Positions 14,173 to 25,748 are shown, numbered from the stretch's first letter. The stretch: DNA of 64,000 nt from Hormiphora californensis (GCA_020137815.1 CM035360.1:5793559-5857558); one strand, 5' to 3'. Notes: generated by a model from the letters alone, not told the origin. Program-made: numbers and translations.

Positions 14173-17100
14173 TCTCTCAATCTATTTCTCTCTCTCTCTG
14201 TGCCTTTCTGATAAGGTGTGCACGTGTTTTCCCAGTTTAACGCCCAGTTGTCGAGCCCCCTAGCTACTATAACAACACTGAACACACTCTTATGTTATAG
14301 TTCAGAAATGTACGTTGTTTGTTATCTGGTTCTGGTTACAGCTTTAGCTAACCCAGGTTAGTAAATAGTAATTAAATTAATTTAATATTAAGAAGTATTA
14401 AAAATAGTCAAAGCAACTTAGGAAAGCTTCTTTTTAATTCACGATATCTTTCTACATAGGCTATTGCACTTCGCCGATACAGCTACAAAGGTGTGATGGT
14501 TTAGGATTTGAAGGAGAGTCAACTCAAACAGCAAGCTCTACTTATGACTCTTGTGCAGCTCTATGCACTGCTCCAGTCGAAGGTAAAATATTGCCAATAT
14601 CATGTTGCACAACAACTGAACAGTTGTCATACCACCCTGTATTCAACATTTAGTGGACACATGAGAGTTATTGGAGTATGTTTGGATAATGAGCCATGCA
14701 AATCCAACTTCCACTACTTGTTGAGAACACAAAAAACTTTTAACCAATTCCTTGCCAGGCTGTACACTGGAGGATGAATTATGCAAGATCTTTACATCGA
14801 TCACCGACAAATATTATTCAAAAGGAGTAGTGTCAGCCAGCAGTAATTGCAAAGGTTCGTACTCAATCAATATAATCCTATTAGTTATTTATTCAAGTTA
14901 GCTGATTTAGTAATTATATGGGGGAAGGACATCCCCAGATCACCCTTTTGAGGCTGTTTTTCTTCTTCTTTTTTCACCCCCGGGGTAACACACTAATTCA
15001 TTTAGATTCCTTTGTGGATCTAGTACCAACACTGGGAACTGTCGTCACCTCCGGATCAACAACGATAGTATCGTTTCCAAGGCCAATATTCGTCCACAGT
15101 ATCGTAACTGACTCAGGAAGTTTTACATCAACAATCAACGAGTATAAGGGAGTTCCCACTGAGGATGTTGGAGTTGTCGGGAGTGAGATAACAATTAGCC
15201 CCATCACATCTGTGATTCAGGTGTTTGCACAAGGTAATTAAAATTCTTTATATTATATTTATTTAGGAATAAGCAATACAAACTTCATATAAATAAAATA
15301 AAATTATATTTCAGAAATCAAGATGAACGTTGACCCTCGAGGTGTGAATATTCCCTTCTTGTTTGACCGAACTCCGCTAGTGATCTACACCTCTCAAGAG
15401 AATGGAAAATCATGGTTTAAGGGTTTATACGAGAATGTTTCTCCACTAATATCTCAAGGAGAGGACTATACTTCGTTTGCTTGGCAATATGGTCCCGGGA
15501 CAGGCACGGTATGGATTGGAACTCATCACACGGGTTATCAAGGCCCAATGATAAACGTTCCAAATGCAATCGACAAGATTTGGAAAGCCTACAAACTGCG
15601 GACCAAGCTTGTTATTGAATGCAACAACGTTCTGGTGTACGAAATCCATTTCAAAGACTTCTTCGATACTGGGAATATTACACAAAGAAGCATGAAGGAT
15701 TGGCTACAAGTAATAACACATATTAAGTTTTCAAATTTTGATTATGGAGCTTTCGAAAACTCGGATTATTTTGCAGCCGGAGGTAAGACTTTAATTTTTC
15801 ATTATTGTTTGTGCCTCCCACTTCCGACCCTCAGCTGCTTTTTGGGTACAATTAAATCTTACCCCTTCTCTCTCCCTCAGATAACTGTTACGCTGGATAC
15901 TATCTTGTTGAGAAAGAGGGTTGTTTTGAGTGTCCTGGAAATACCTATAGTACCTCTGGAGTAACCTGCACCCCCTGTCCATCCTCCACACCAATCTCCC
16001 CTCCCGGTTCAACCTCACCACTCAACTGTACCACAAACCTCGGTATGATATAAGCACTAGAATCTTGGAATGACATGCCTCAACCTTTTTATTTCTAACC
16101 TATGACACAAAAACGTAATATTATTTATTAACTATAGCTAATTATGTTGTTTCCAGAGTACGAGATATCCGTGCAGGGTTGTCTAGGCAACGACAACAGC
16201 GACTTGACCAACAAACCTGGACACATGTTCGATGGGAATGAAGAGACTTATTATGGTTCTACAGTAAGCAGCCCAGAGATGACGGTGTATTTTGGGTATA
16301 CTACCAGTGTGAACAGAGTTAGGGTGTTGTTCACAACAGCTAATGCAGCACAGGGTAACACTGTTAGTGTGGTGGAAGAGGATGGTGATCTGGTTACCTG
16401 TCCCTCCCCTCAGGGTAAATAATTAATTAATTAATGTCTAATAAGGAGGGTCAAAATGGGAAAGTTTCTTAGAGATAAGGTGGGTCAAAGTGGGAAAGTT
16501 TCTTAGAGATAAGGTGGGTCAAAGTGGGAAAGTTTCTTAGAGATAAGGAGGGTCAAAGTGGGAAAGTTTCTTAGAGATAAGGAGGGTCAAAGTGGGAAAG
16601 TTTCTTAGAGATAAGGAGGGTCAAAGTGGGAAAGTTTCTTAGATATAAGGAGGGTCAAAATGGGAAAGTTTCTTAGAGATAAGGAGGGTCAAAGTGGGAA
16701 AGTTTCTTAGAGATAAGGAGGGTCAAAGTGGGAAAGTTTCTTAGAGATAAGGAGGTTCAAAGTAGGAAAGTTTCTTAGGGATAAGGTGGGTCAAAGTGGG
16801 AAAGTTGCTTAGGGATAAGGAGGGTCAAAGTGGGAAAGTTTCTTAGAGATAAGGGGGGTCAAAGTGGGAAAGTTTCTAAGAGATAAGGAGGTTCAAAAGG
16901 GGAAAGTTTCTTAGAGATAAGGAGGGTCAAAGTGGGAAAGTTTCTTAGAGATAATGAGGTTCAAAGTGGGAAAGTTTCTTAGAGATAAGGAGGGTCAAAG
17001 TGGGAAAGTTTCTTAGAGATAAGGAGGGTCAAAGTGAGAAAGTTTCTTAGAGATAAGGAGGGTCAAAGTGGGAAAGTTTCTTAGAGATAAGGAGGGTCAA

Positions 17101-20100
17101 AGTGGGAAAGTTTCTTAGAGATAAGGAGGGTCAAAGTGGGAAAGTTTCTTAGAGATAAGGAGGGTCAAAGTGGGAAAATTTCTTAGAGATAAGGAGGGTC
17201 AAAGTGGGAAAGTTTCTTAGAGATAAGGAGGGTCAAAGTTGGAAAGTTTCTTAGAGATAAGGAGGGTCAAAGTGGGAAAATTTCTTAGAGATAAGGAGGG
17301 TCAAAGTGGGAAAGTTTCTTAGAGATAAGGAGGGTCAAAGTTGGAAAGTTTCTTAGAGATAAGGAGGTTCAAAGTGGGAAAGTTTCTTAGAGATAATGTG
17401 GGTCAAAGTGGGAAAGTTTCTTAGAGATAAGGAGGGTCAAAGTGGGAAAGTTTCTTAGAGATAAGGAGGGTCAAAGTGGGAAAGTTTCTTAGAGATAAGG
17501 AGGGTCAAAGTGGGAAAGTTTCTTAGAGATAAGGAGGTTTAAAGTGGGAAAGTTTCTTAGAGATAAGGTGAGTCAAAGTGGGAAAGTTTCTTAGAGATAA
17601 GGAGGGTCAAAGTGGGAAAGTTTCTTAGAGATAAGGAGGGTCACAGTGGGAAATTTTCTTAGAGATAAGGAGGGTCAAAGTGGGAAAGTTTCTTAGAGAT
17701 AAGGAGGGTCAAAGTAGGAAAGTTTCTTAGAGATAAGGAGGTTCAAAGTGGGAAAGTTTCTTAGAGATAAGGTGGGTCAAAGTGGGAAAGTTTCTTAGAG
17801 ATAAGGAGGTTCAAAGTGGGAAAGTTTCTTAGAGATAATGTGGGTCAAAGTGGGAAAGTTTCTTAGAGATAAGGAGGGTCAAAGTGGGAAAGTTTCTTAG
17901 AGATAAGGAGGGTCAAAGTGGGAAAGTTTCTTAGAGATAAGGAGGGTCAAAGTGGGAAAGTTTCTTAGAGATAAGGAGGTTCAAAGTGGGAAAGTTTCTT
18001 AGAGATAAGGAGGGTCAAAGTGGGAAAGTTTCTTAGAGATAAGGATGGTCAAAGTGGGAAAGTTTCTTAGAGATAAGGAGGGTCGAAGTGGGAAAGTTTC
18101 TTAGAGATAAGGAGGGTCAAAGTGGGAAAGTTTCTTAGAGATAAGGAGGGTCAAAGTGGGAAAGTTTCTTAGAGATAAGGAGGGTCAAAGTGGGAAAGTT
18201 TCTTAGAGATAAGGAGGGTCAAAGTGGGAAAGTTTCTTAGAGATAAGGAGGGTCAAAGTTGGAAAGTTTCTTAGAGATAAGGAGGTTCAAAGTGGGAAAG
18301 TTTCTTAGAGATAATGTGGGTCAAAGTGGGAAAGTTTCTTAGAGATAATGAGGGTCAAAGTGGGAAAGTTTCTTAGAGATAAGGAGGTTCAAAGTGGGAA
18401 AGTTTCTTAGAGATAAGGTGAGTCAAAGTGGGAAAGTTTCTTAGAGATAAGGAGGGTCAAAGTGGTAAAGTTTCTTAGAGATAAGGAAGGGTCACAGTGG
18501 GAAAGTTTCTTAGAGATAAGGAGGGTCAAAGTAGGAAAGTTTCTTAGAGATAAGGAGGGTCAAAGTGGGAAAGTTTCTTAGAGATAAGGAGGGTCAAAGT
18601 GGGAAAGTTTCTTAGAGATAAGGAGGGTCAAAGTGGGAAAGTTTCTTAGAGATAAGGAGGGTCAAAGTGGGAAAGTTTCTTAGAGATAAGGAGGGTCAAA
18701 GTGGGAAAGTTTCTTAGAGATAAGGAGGGTCAAAGTGGGAAAGTTTCTTAGAGATAAGGAGGGTCAAAGTGGGAAAATTTCTTAGAGATAAGGAGGGTCA
18801 AAGTGGGAAAGTTTCTTAGAGATAAGGAGGGTCAAAGTTGGAAAGTTTCTTAGAGATAAGGAGGTTCAAAGTGGGAAAGTTTCTTAGAGATAATGTGGGT
18901 CAAAGTGGGAAAGTTTCTTAGAGATAAGGAGGGTCAAAGTGGGAAAGTTTCTTAGAGATAAGGAGGGTCAAAGTGGGAAAGTTTCTTAGAGATAAGGAGG
19001 GTCAAAGTGGGAAAGTTTCTTAGAGATAAGGAGGTTTAAAGTGGGAAAGTTTCTTAGAGATAAGGTGAGTCAAAGTGGGAAAGTTTCTTAGAGATAAGGA
19101 GGGTCAAAGTGGGAAAGTTTCTTAGAGATAAGGAGGGTCACAGTGGGAAATTTTCTTAGAGATAAGGAGGGTCAAAGTGGGAAAGTTTCTTAGAGATAAG
19201 GAGGGTCAAAGTAGGAAAGTTTCTTAGAGATAAGGAGGTTCAAAGTGGGAAAGTTTCTTAGAGATAAGGTGGGTCAAAGTGGGAAAGTTTCTTAGAGATA
19301 AGGAGGTTCAAAGTGGGAAAGTTTCTTAGAGATAATGTGGGTCAAAGTGGGAAAGTTTCTTAGAGATAAGGAGGGTCAAAGTGGGAAAGTTTCTTAGAGA
19401 TAAGGAGGGTCAAAGTGGGAAAGTTTCTTAGAGATAAGGAGGGTCAAAGTGGGAAAGTTTCTTAGAGATAAGGAGGTTCAAAGTGGGAAAGTTTCTTAGA
19501 GATAAGGAGGGTCAAAGTGGGAAAGTTTCTTAGAGATAAGGATGGTCAAAGTGGGAAAGTTTCTTAGAGATAAGGAGGGTCGAAGTGGGAAAGTTTCTTA
19601 GAGATAAGGAGGGTCAAAGTGGGAAAGTTTCTTAGAGATAAGGAGGGTCAAAGTGGGAAAGTTTCTTAGAGATAAGGAGGGTCAAAGTGGGAAAGTTTCT
19701 TAGAGATAAGGAGGGTCAAAGTGGGAAAGTTTCTTAGAGATAAGGAGGGTCAAAGTTGGAAAGTTTCTTAGAGATAAGGAGGTTCAAAGTGGGAAAGTTT
19801 CTTAGAGATAATGTGGGTCAAAGTGGGAAAGTTTCTTAGAGATAATGAGGGTCAAAGTGGGAAAGTTTCTTAGAGATAAGGAGGTTCAAAGTGGGAAAGT
19901 TTCTTAGAGATAAGGTGAGTCAAAGTGGGAAAGTTTCTTAGAGATAAGGAGGGTCAAAGTGGTAAAGTTTCTTAGAGATAAGGAGGGTCACAGTGGGAAA
20001 GTTTCTTAGAGATAAGGAGGGTCAAAGTAGGAAAGTTTCTTAGAGATAAGGAGGTTCAAAGTGGGAAAGTTTCTTAGAGATAAGGTGGGTCAAAGTGGGA

Positions 20101-23100
20101 AAGTTTCTTAGAGATAAGGAGGGTCAAAGTGGGAAAGTTTCTTAGAGATAAGGAGGGTCAAAGTTGGAAAGTTTCTTAGAGATAAGGAGGTTCAAAGTGG
20201 GAAAGTTTCTTAGAGATAAGGTGGGTCAAAGTGGGAAAGTTTCTTAGAGATAAGGAGGGTCAAAGTGGGAAAGTTTCTTAGAGATAAGGAGGGTCAAAGT
20301 GGGAAAGTTTCTTAGAGATAAGGAGGGTCAAAGTGGGAAAGTTTCTTAGAGATAAGGAGGTTTAAAGTGGGAAAGTTTCTTAGAGATAAGGTGAGTCAAA
20401 GTGGGAAAGTTTCTTAGAGATAAGGAGGTTCAAAGTGGGAAAGTTTCTTAGAGATAAGGAGGGTCAAAGTGGGAAAGTTTCTTAGAGATAAGGAGGGTCA
20501 AAGTGGGAAAGTTTCTTAGAGATAAGGAGGGTCAAAGTGGGAAAGTTTCTTAGAGATAAGGAGGTTCAAAGTGGGAAAGTTTCTTAGAGATAAGGTGAGT
20601 CAAAGTGGGAAAGTTTCTTAGAGATAAGGAGGGTCAAAGTGGTAAAGTTTCTTAGAGATAAGGAGGGTCAAAGTGGGAAAGTTTCTTAGAGATAAGGAGG
20701 GTCAAAGTGGGAAAGTTTCTTAGAGATAAGGAGGGTCAAAGTGGGAAAGTTTCTTAGAGATAAGGAGGGTCAAAGTGGGAAAGTTTCTTAGAGATAAGGA
20801 GGGTCAAAGTGGGAAAGTTTCTTAGAGATAAGGAGGGTCAAAGTGGGAAAGTTTCTCAGAGATAAGGAGGTTGAAAGTGGGAAAGTTTCTGGATCACCAG
20901 AAGTCTCATTTGCCGGAACCTGGATCACCAGAAGTCTCATTTGCCGGAACAAATTTGTTATGCTGAATGTCTACAGGACTCTAGTAAGACCTCATATTGA
21001 ATATGCTGTCCAAGTATGGAACCCACCTGCAGCCCACGGATACTGGAAGCTAATTATGAAGATCGAGGATGTACAGCGTTCTTTCACACGGCTAATTGAC
21101 GGGATTGGATTACTTCCCTACAGCGAAAGACTGAGAATTCTTCAACTCACCACACTACTTGAGCGTCGCATGAGAGGTGATCTCATTGAGACGTTCAAGA
21201 TAACATCTGGCAAAGTGGACTACGGAAAAGATCTATTCAGAGTTTCACGCAGTGGTACAAAGATTCTGAAGGACGGGCGTGGGGATGGAGTTCTATCCAA
21301 TCGAGTAGCAAACTACTGGAATAAGATTCCAGCTAATGTGAAGGAAGCAAGCAGTGTGGATGCTTTCAAATCACGCCTGGAGCAGTACAAGGCTAGTACA
21401 ATTGCGAGTGGAGCACCGTCTCTGGGGCACTTTTGGGAGCTGAGCGAAATCCTGATTGCAAAAATTAATAACAATTGTAATCATGATTCGTATGCTGAGT
21501 ACATGTCTGCTAATCCGTCGCTAGCTAAATTAAAGGGAATTAACACCAACATGTTTTAGAGAACCGAACTGTTTTAATGGTCAATGTATGTGCCTGATGC
21601 ACATTTCAATGTATATTTTTAATTACTATTGTGGGAAATGGAAGTGAGTTTAGACGTAATTTGCGTAGAGTGAATTTCGAGTTGGCCGTGTGGCCAAAAT
21701 CTTTATTATTATTATTATTATTAAGGAGGGTCAAAGTGGGAAAGTTTCTTAGAGATAAGGAGGGTCAAAGTGGGAAAGTTTCTTAGAGATAAGGAGGGTC
21801 AAGGTGGGAAAGTTTCTTAGAGATAATGTGGGTCAAAGTGGGAAAGTTTCTTAGAGATAAGGAGGGTCAAAGTGGGAAAGTTTCTTAGAGATAAGGAGGG
21901 TCAAAGTGAGAAAGTTTCTTAGAGATAAGGAGGGTCAAAGTGGGAAAGTTTCTTAGAGATAAGGAGGTTGAAAGTGGGAAAGTTTCTTAGAGATAAGGAG
22001 GGTAAAAGTGGGAAAGTTTCTTATAGATAAGGAGGGACAAAGTTGGAAAGTTTCTTAGAGATAAGGAGGGTCAAAGTGGGAAAGTTTCTTAGAGATAAGG
22101 AGGGTCAAAGTGGGAAAGTTTCTTAGAGATAAGGAGGTTCAAAGTGGGAAAGTTTCTTAGAGATCAGGAGGGTCAAAGTGGGAAAGTTTCTTAGAGATAA
22201 GGAGGGTCAAAGTGGGAAAGTGTCTTAGAGATAAGGATGGTCAAAGTAGGAAAGTTTCTTAATACCTTTCAAACTGGCATATAATTCATTTTTTGTTCTG
22301 ACCTTCCTTTACATTTGGGTGCGGTGAAACAGGGTCGAGCAAGGCAACAATTTATGCCCATTCAGCTATTCAGAACATTATAATTCATGCCCTTTCTTTT
22401 TATCAGTGACGGACCAAGAAGTGAATGTTAACTGTGGAAATGTATACGGGGTGGGAATTAAGGTTTTCAAAAGTACAAGTGCTGCAGTGACTTGGAACAT
22501 CGCAGAGTTCCAATCGTTCTACAAACAATTTAGTATAAGTAAGTTATACTTAGTATAAGTCTTATACTGATGGAGCCAAACTGCATTTATATGTCGCTGA
22601 ATAAACATTAAATTCGTGTTGCCACCTGCTGCTAAAAAGCGCAAAAAAGAAGAAAACTCCAAGTACGATAATGATACAAACACCCCTAGTGGTGCTCCTT
22701 ACCCAAGATATAAAACTAGTGCTACCATGACAACAAGTACGGGTGGTACTGCTGAAAATATGGCATCGTGTGGACCACTATCACTGACCCAGATTTGTAA
22801 TTATACCCAGAGAGACACCCTGCATGGAATATTTACCTCGGCATGTTGATCCTCCCGGCGTGTATCCAGGGCTCCAACTGCAGCACGCACTGTGGAAAGG
22901 TGCTCCTCCAACTCTAACAACTTGGTCGACCTGGGGATAGTGAAACTAACTCAAGAACGTCTAGCAATGAGATGTAACTAAAATATTTTGAGCTGTGACT
23001 ACTGCAGTACTACAGGGTGAGAAAAGAAGTTGAATAAAAGTGGGATAAAATTGGGCTAAAAAGTCAATATATTGACGGTACCTGGTCTTGATCTCCGCTT

Positions 23101-25747
23101 GTAGGATGTGCTCTATGCTATGTTTGGTAGTGTTGACACTCTTTTCAATGAGCCCAATACTGGTATAGAGTTGTTTAATGCTGGCATTAATCTTTTCCTT
23201 GTTCTCTTCGTATACTAAACAGAGTTAATAAACTGTGATTGGGTGTTAGTGATTTGTTTGTTTTGTTCAACCCCTTTTTATTTTAAAAGACAGTCTAGCT
23301 AGGCAATAATTTGTAGAACTAGATCATAATCAGTTAATTAAACAAGATGATCAAGACCTTAGCCTTCGGTTTGGTGACGCAGTCACCCCTACACTAGCCG
23401 CGCGAAGCGCGGCTAAACGAAGCCTGCGAAGGGGGGATGTCATCATCAAGCCTTTGGTCGACCATGATCTAATATCTATTGAAAGTTACTAAAAATGATC
23501 AGGATATCATTTCCCCGACAACAACAACAAACCTGTGGCATACTGCATCATCTGTTCTCCCAGGTTCTTCCTCAGGTTGTTTAGCACGGTAGCAGTGTCA
23601 CGGCGCAGTTTCTGTTCCCACTCCATTCTAGCTCCCCGCTCCTTGAGGATACTCTGGAGAGAGGTATGTGTCAATAACCGTGTTTCTAATTAATTGTACC
23701 ATCTAAACACCGAAATAAAGACCCAACTCCGCTAAATAGTGTTGCCAAGCTAGACTGCCATTCACGCACCCGCGTAAAGGGAGGGTTAGAACATAACAAA
23801 AAGTGTACATTGTCACAACTAAATCAAGTATTATATCTCTCCCAATTACCGATTGAAGTGAGGTGATGAGTTGTTTGGTTACCATGGTTACCATTATGGT
23901 TACTTGCCTTGTTTGAACATAACAAATGGTTACCATGGTTACTAGTTAGTAATTACCGATTGAAGTGAAGCGATGAGTTGTTTGGTTTCCTGGAAGCTGC
24001 TCCCAACTTCATCTGTAATCTTTAGATCCAGAGATCTGTAACACGACATCATCTCCTCCAGGGACTGGGGAACAAAATGTAAGTCGGACCCCGATTTACC
24101 GGGATGTGCGCGGGAAAAGGGTTTTGACCGGAAAATCGGGGCGGGGCGCCCGGTATATCGGGTTGAAATACCGTCAACTTCCCATTATATCGGGGGAAGT
24201 TTATCCTCCCGGTAAATCGGGGTCCGGCTATAACACATTCTTTGTGTGAGAGAAGATTGTGAAATTTAACATTTGGCTACCAAACCTGGGCGAAATCGAT
24301 GTCCCGTTTTTGTCGGGATTTTTCAACATCAGACTTTAGCTGCCGTAATCGCTCATCCATTGTCTGCTTTAGTTTCCCAAATTCTTTTAAACTGAAATCA
24401 AAATAATAGTAATACTTTCGAGTTTGTACAAATTTGTCCAGTCATAAATAGTCCGGTGGTTTATAGATTCAAACTGAGACGTTTTTTAAGTACAATATAA
24501 AATAACACGGAATTCGTTATTCAGGTATGCTTACCTATCACCAATAGCATGCCTCAAGTCTCCTCGATCAGCCTTGGCTTCAGTTAGGCAGTTGGTAAGT
24601 GTTCCTAGTGATTGTGCTATTTCACCATCCCTCTCACTTGATACCCCCTCCATGCCAGAGACACGGCTTTGGAGGCGAGCTGTGTTGTTCTGTAGTGCTC
24701 TTATACAATCCATCTAATGGGGAGAGAGGATGTAATGAAGTCTGAGGGAGCTGAGAGATAGTGAGGGAGCTGAGAGAAGGAGAGAGGGTGAGGGAGGGGA
24801 AGGGGAGAGGGACGATCCAAAAATTTAAGAGGAGAGGGAAACTGAGAGAGATAGAGTGAGGGAGATTGAGAGATATAATCACTCACAGCTGCAGTGATGT
24901 TAGATTCTATAGTCCCAATACGGACTGTCGATGTCTTGTCTCCCTGATCTAGCGATGCCACCTGGTCCTGCAATGAAAGGAGGCAGTGAGGAAAACACGT
25001 ATTACTGAGTGCAGTAAGTCATACGTACGTTTCTTGAGATAGAGAAAAAGAGAGAAATAGGTAGTCAGAACATCACGAAATCTCGGACATGATAAATAAA
25101 CCTGAATACTAGCCAGAACAGCAGTGTGTATCCTCTGAAATGTGGCGAAGTGTTCCAGTTTCTTCGTAGATCGATGCCCTTAGATTATCGAACTTCCTCT
25201 TTACAGTTTCAACGTCTGATACTGAGACTGTGTCGTTAGATTTAATTGTCAGCGTTCAGCACATGTACACAGCCACAGAGAGAATCACATTATCACAACA
25301 GAGGAAAACTAATGTATAGCAACATGTAGCAGGAAACCCCGGTAGCCACAAAGTATAAAGGGTGTTTCATACCTAAATTCTGGTCCATTTTCGCCTGTTT
25401 CCTGCTCTCTATCTGAGTCTGTAACATGGAACTCTGCATTACCGTGTTGATGAGTTTACTGGACTCTGCCTGCTCTTCCTCCAACTGATTTAACCGGGTA
25501 TAAAGTTTGGAGATAATATCATTTTGGATTCCTAGCTGCTCCCTCATCCGACCCCTCTCTCGTCTGTCTTCTTCGATATCCCGGGCAGCATAATCAAGCT
25601 TGTCCTATGGGGGTGGAGATTAGAGAAACAGTCACTAGAACAAGTAATATGAAAGTAGCAGATCTCACGAAGTTATGCAGCTGTTACCTGGAGTTGAACT
25701 ATCTGTAAGTTCTCGAGGGGTGGTTTTCGTGGCAGAGAGGGTAACAT
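9776..25747 (-). CDS. Long coiled-coil protein of 683 residues, 16 exons, with a nested opposite-strand gene
   Basis: Exons in transcript order: 25747-25688, 25604-25373, 25178-25102, 24967-24887, 24713-24535, 24391-24286, 24064-23957, 23653-23533, 23214-23082, 22930-22837, 11849-11739, 11418-11320, 11118-10997, 10738-10585, 10343-10293 and 10099-9776. All junctions are GT-AG and the phases close to exactly 684 codons. The start is MLPSLPRKPPLENL. Most of the protein is heptad-rich helix, for example RLNQLEEEQAESSKLIN and QLYTSIGLIEKSVNTTKH. The C-terminus is a proline-arginine repeat (PPTRDT-like units, about seven) ending YPEQL. It looks like a structural coiled-coil protein. A faint resemblance to FAM81 proteins in the IGLIEKSV region is not strong enough to name it. 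The exons on either side of the 11-kb intron join in phase; an alternative is two separate genes, but neither half then has a proper end. Confidence 0.75.
11430..11690. repeat. 45-bp minisatellite in an intron of the coiled-coil gene
   Basis: About four to five tandem copies of a 45-bp unit (GTGGGTTAGAGGGGTGAGGT and flanks) lie between the exons ending at 11418 and 11739. Because 45 is a multiple of 3 it makes a long spurious open frame. Confidence 0.85.
11850..12202. other. Intron: poly-C tract and GGGTATAGA minisatellite
   Basis: There is a C-rich run at about 12036-12060 and short tandem GGGTATAGA/GGGTATTAA units at 12138-12202, continuing at 13489-13550 on the other side of the palindrome. 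The palindromic element therefore appears to have inserted into this minisatellite. Confidence 0.6.
12203..13484. mobile_element. 1.28-kb near-perfect palindromic (snapback) element with TTAA flanks
   Basis: Left arm 12203-about 12829 and right arm about 12856-13484 are reverse complements. I saw only a poly-G length change (10 against 8) and about one substitution. The spacer is about 26 bp. Outer ends read GGGTACACCTCGGC and its complement and are flanked by TTAA on both sides; since TTAA also occurs in the surrounding minisatellite, a TA duplication with CACCTCGGC ends is an alternative. The 77-residue frames in each arm are mirror images and have no recognisable domain. High arm identity implies recent formation or ongoing arm conversion. 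Confidence 0.85.
13551..14307. other. Promoter-side region of the nested gene, with (CT)n microsatellite
   Basis: No exon was seen. A CT-rich microsatellite spans about 14096-14205. The rest lies upstream of the start codon at 14308 and probably includes the promoter of the nested gene; no specific motif could be assigned. Confidence 0.5.
14308..22558 (+). CDS. Secreted cysteine-rich protein with GCC2/ephrin-receptor-like repeat and F5/8-like domain (nested gene)
   Basis: Exons 14308-14356, 14460-14582, 14759-14854, 15006-15233, 15315-15782, 15881-16042, 16157-16414 and 22407-22558 sum to 512 codons (511 residues). All introns are phase 1, as is common for extracellular domain shuffling. The N-terminus (MYVVCYLVLVTALANPG) is a signal peptide. 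A cysteine-rich segment follows, then a large unrecognised region (exons 4-5). Next comes a GCC2/GCC3 or ephrin-receptor-like motif (CFECPGNTYSTSGVTCTPCP) and an exon resembling a discoidin/F5/8-type domain (GHMFDGNEETYYGS). The last exon ends at TAA 22556-22558. A strong GTAAGT just before the stop could instead splice to an unseen exon. AATAAA lies at about 22600. Extracellular role inferred; no ortholog named. Confidence 0.65.
16430..20888. repeat. 34-bp satellite array, main block
   Basis: About 131 head-to-tail copies of a 34-bp monomer (containing GGGTCAAAGTGGGAAAGTTT) fill the last intron of the nested gene. Variants (GGTTC, ATAATGTGG, GGTCAC, GGTCGAAG, GATGGTC) recur at a spacing of about 1497 bp, meaning a higher-order unit of 44 monomers. 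Confidence 0.95.
20889..21722 (+). mobile_element. 5'-truncated non-LTR retrotransposon (reverse transcriptase C-terminal tail)
   Basis: The open frame through this region (to the stop at 21557-21559) carries hallmarks of the region downstream of LINE reverse transcriptases: YRTLVRPHIEYAVQVWNP, TTLLERRMRGDLIETFK, and SNRVANYWNKIP followed by an FKSRLEQY-like end. These match CR1/Jockey-type elements. The catalytic fingers and palm are missing. The 3' end is an (ATT)n tract at about 21700-21722, typical of such elements. The 5' junction carries an exact 31-bp tandem duplication (20889-20919 and 20920-20950). The fragment sits inside the satellite, which resumes at 21723. Confidence 0.85.
21723..22262. 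repeat. 34-bp satellite array, distal block
   Basis: About 16 further monomers of the same satellite lie beyond the LINE fragment, ending near 22262 just before the last exon of the nested gene. Confidence 0.95.
22559..22836. other. 3' flank of nested gene
   Basis: Contains AATAAA near 22600 and a 77-codon open frame (22616-22849) without recognisable domain; it starts in the probable 3' UTR and overlaps an exon of the opposite-strand coiled-coil gene, so it is not called. Confidence 0.4.
23371..23449. repeat. Short hairpin element with GCGAAGC stem-loop, copy 2
   Basis: Same boundaries (TTGGTGACGC and GATGTCATCATCAA) and the same AGCCGCGCGAAGCGCGGCT hairpin as the copy at 5032. The second hairpin is degraded to GAAGCCTGCGAAGG. 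It lies in an intron of the coiled-coil gene. Confidence 0.7.
23843..23965. repeat. Tandem duplication of an exon end and its splice donor
   Basis: AATTACCGATTGAAGTGA plus GATGAGTTGTTTGGTT at 23951-23982 (3' end and donor of exon 24064-23957, minus strand) recurs at about 23845-23880. Between the copies are GGTTACCATGGTTACC motifs. The downstream copy could act as a second donor site. Confidence 0.7.
24082..24229. mobile_element. MITE with CGGACCCCGATTTACCGG termini, copy A
   Basis: Termini AGTCGGACCCCGATTTACC and its inverted form at the right end are flanked by TA. The interior repeats short CCCGGTATATCGGG-type palindromes. Related copies are at 27605-27763, 52955-53123 and a half copy at 60138. 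CAGTCGGACC-type ends with TA duplication resemble pogo/Tigger-class elements; no transposase is present. Confidence 0.7.
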
Positions 25748-25748
25748 C

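Noticed and set aside
14508-14777. Extra exon of the nested secreted gene (Cys-containing frame)
   Set aside because: It is in a different frame from the flanking exons and no acceptor joins it in phase.
16430-20888. CRISPR-like array
   Set aside because: Units are contiguous 34-bp monomers with no unique spacers, inside an animal gene intron; it is a satellite.
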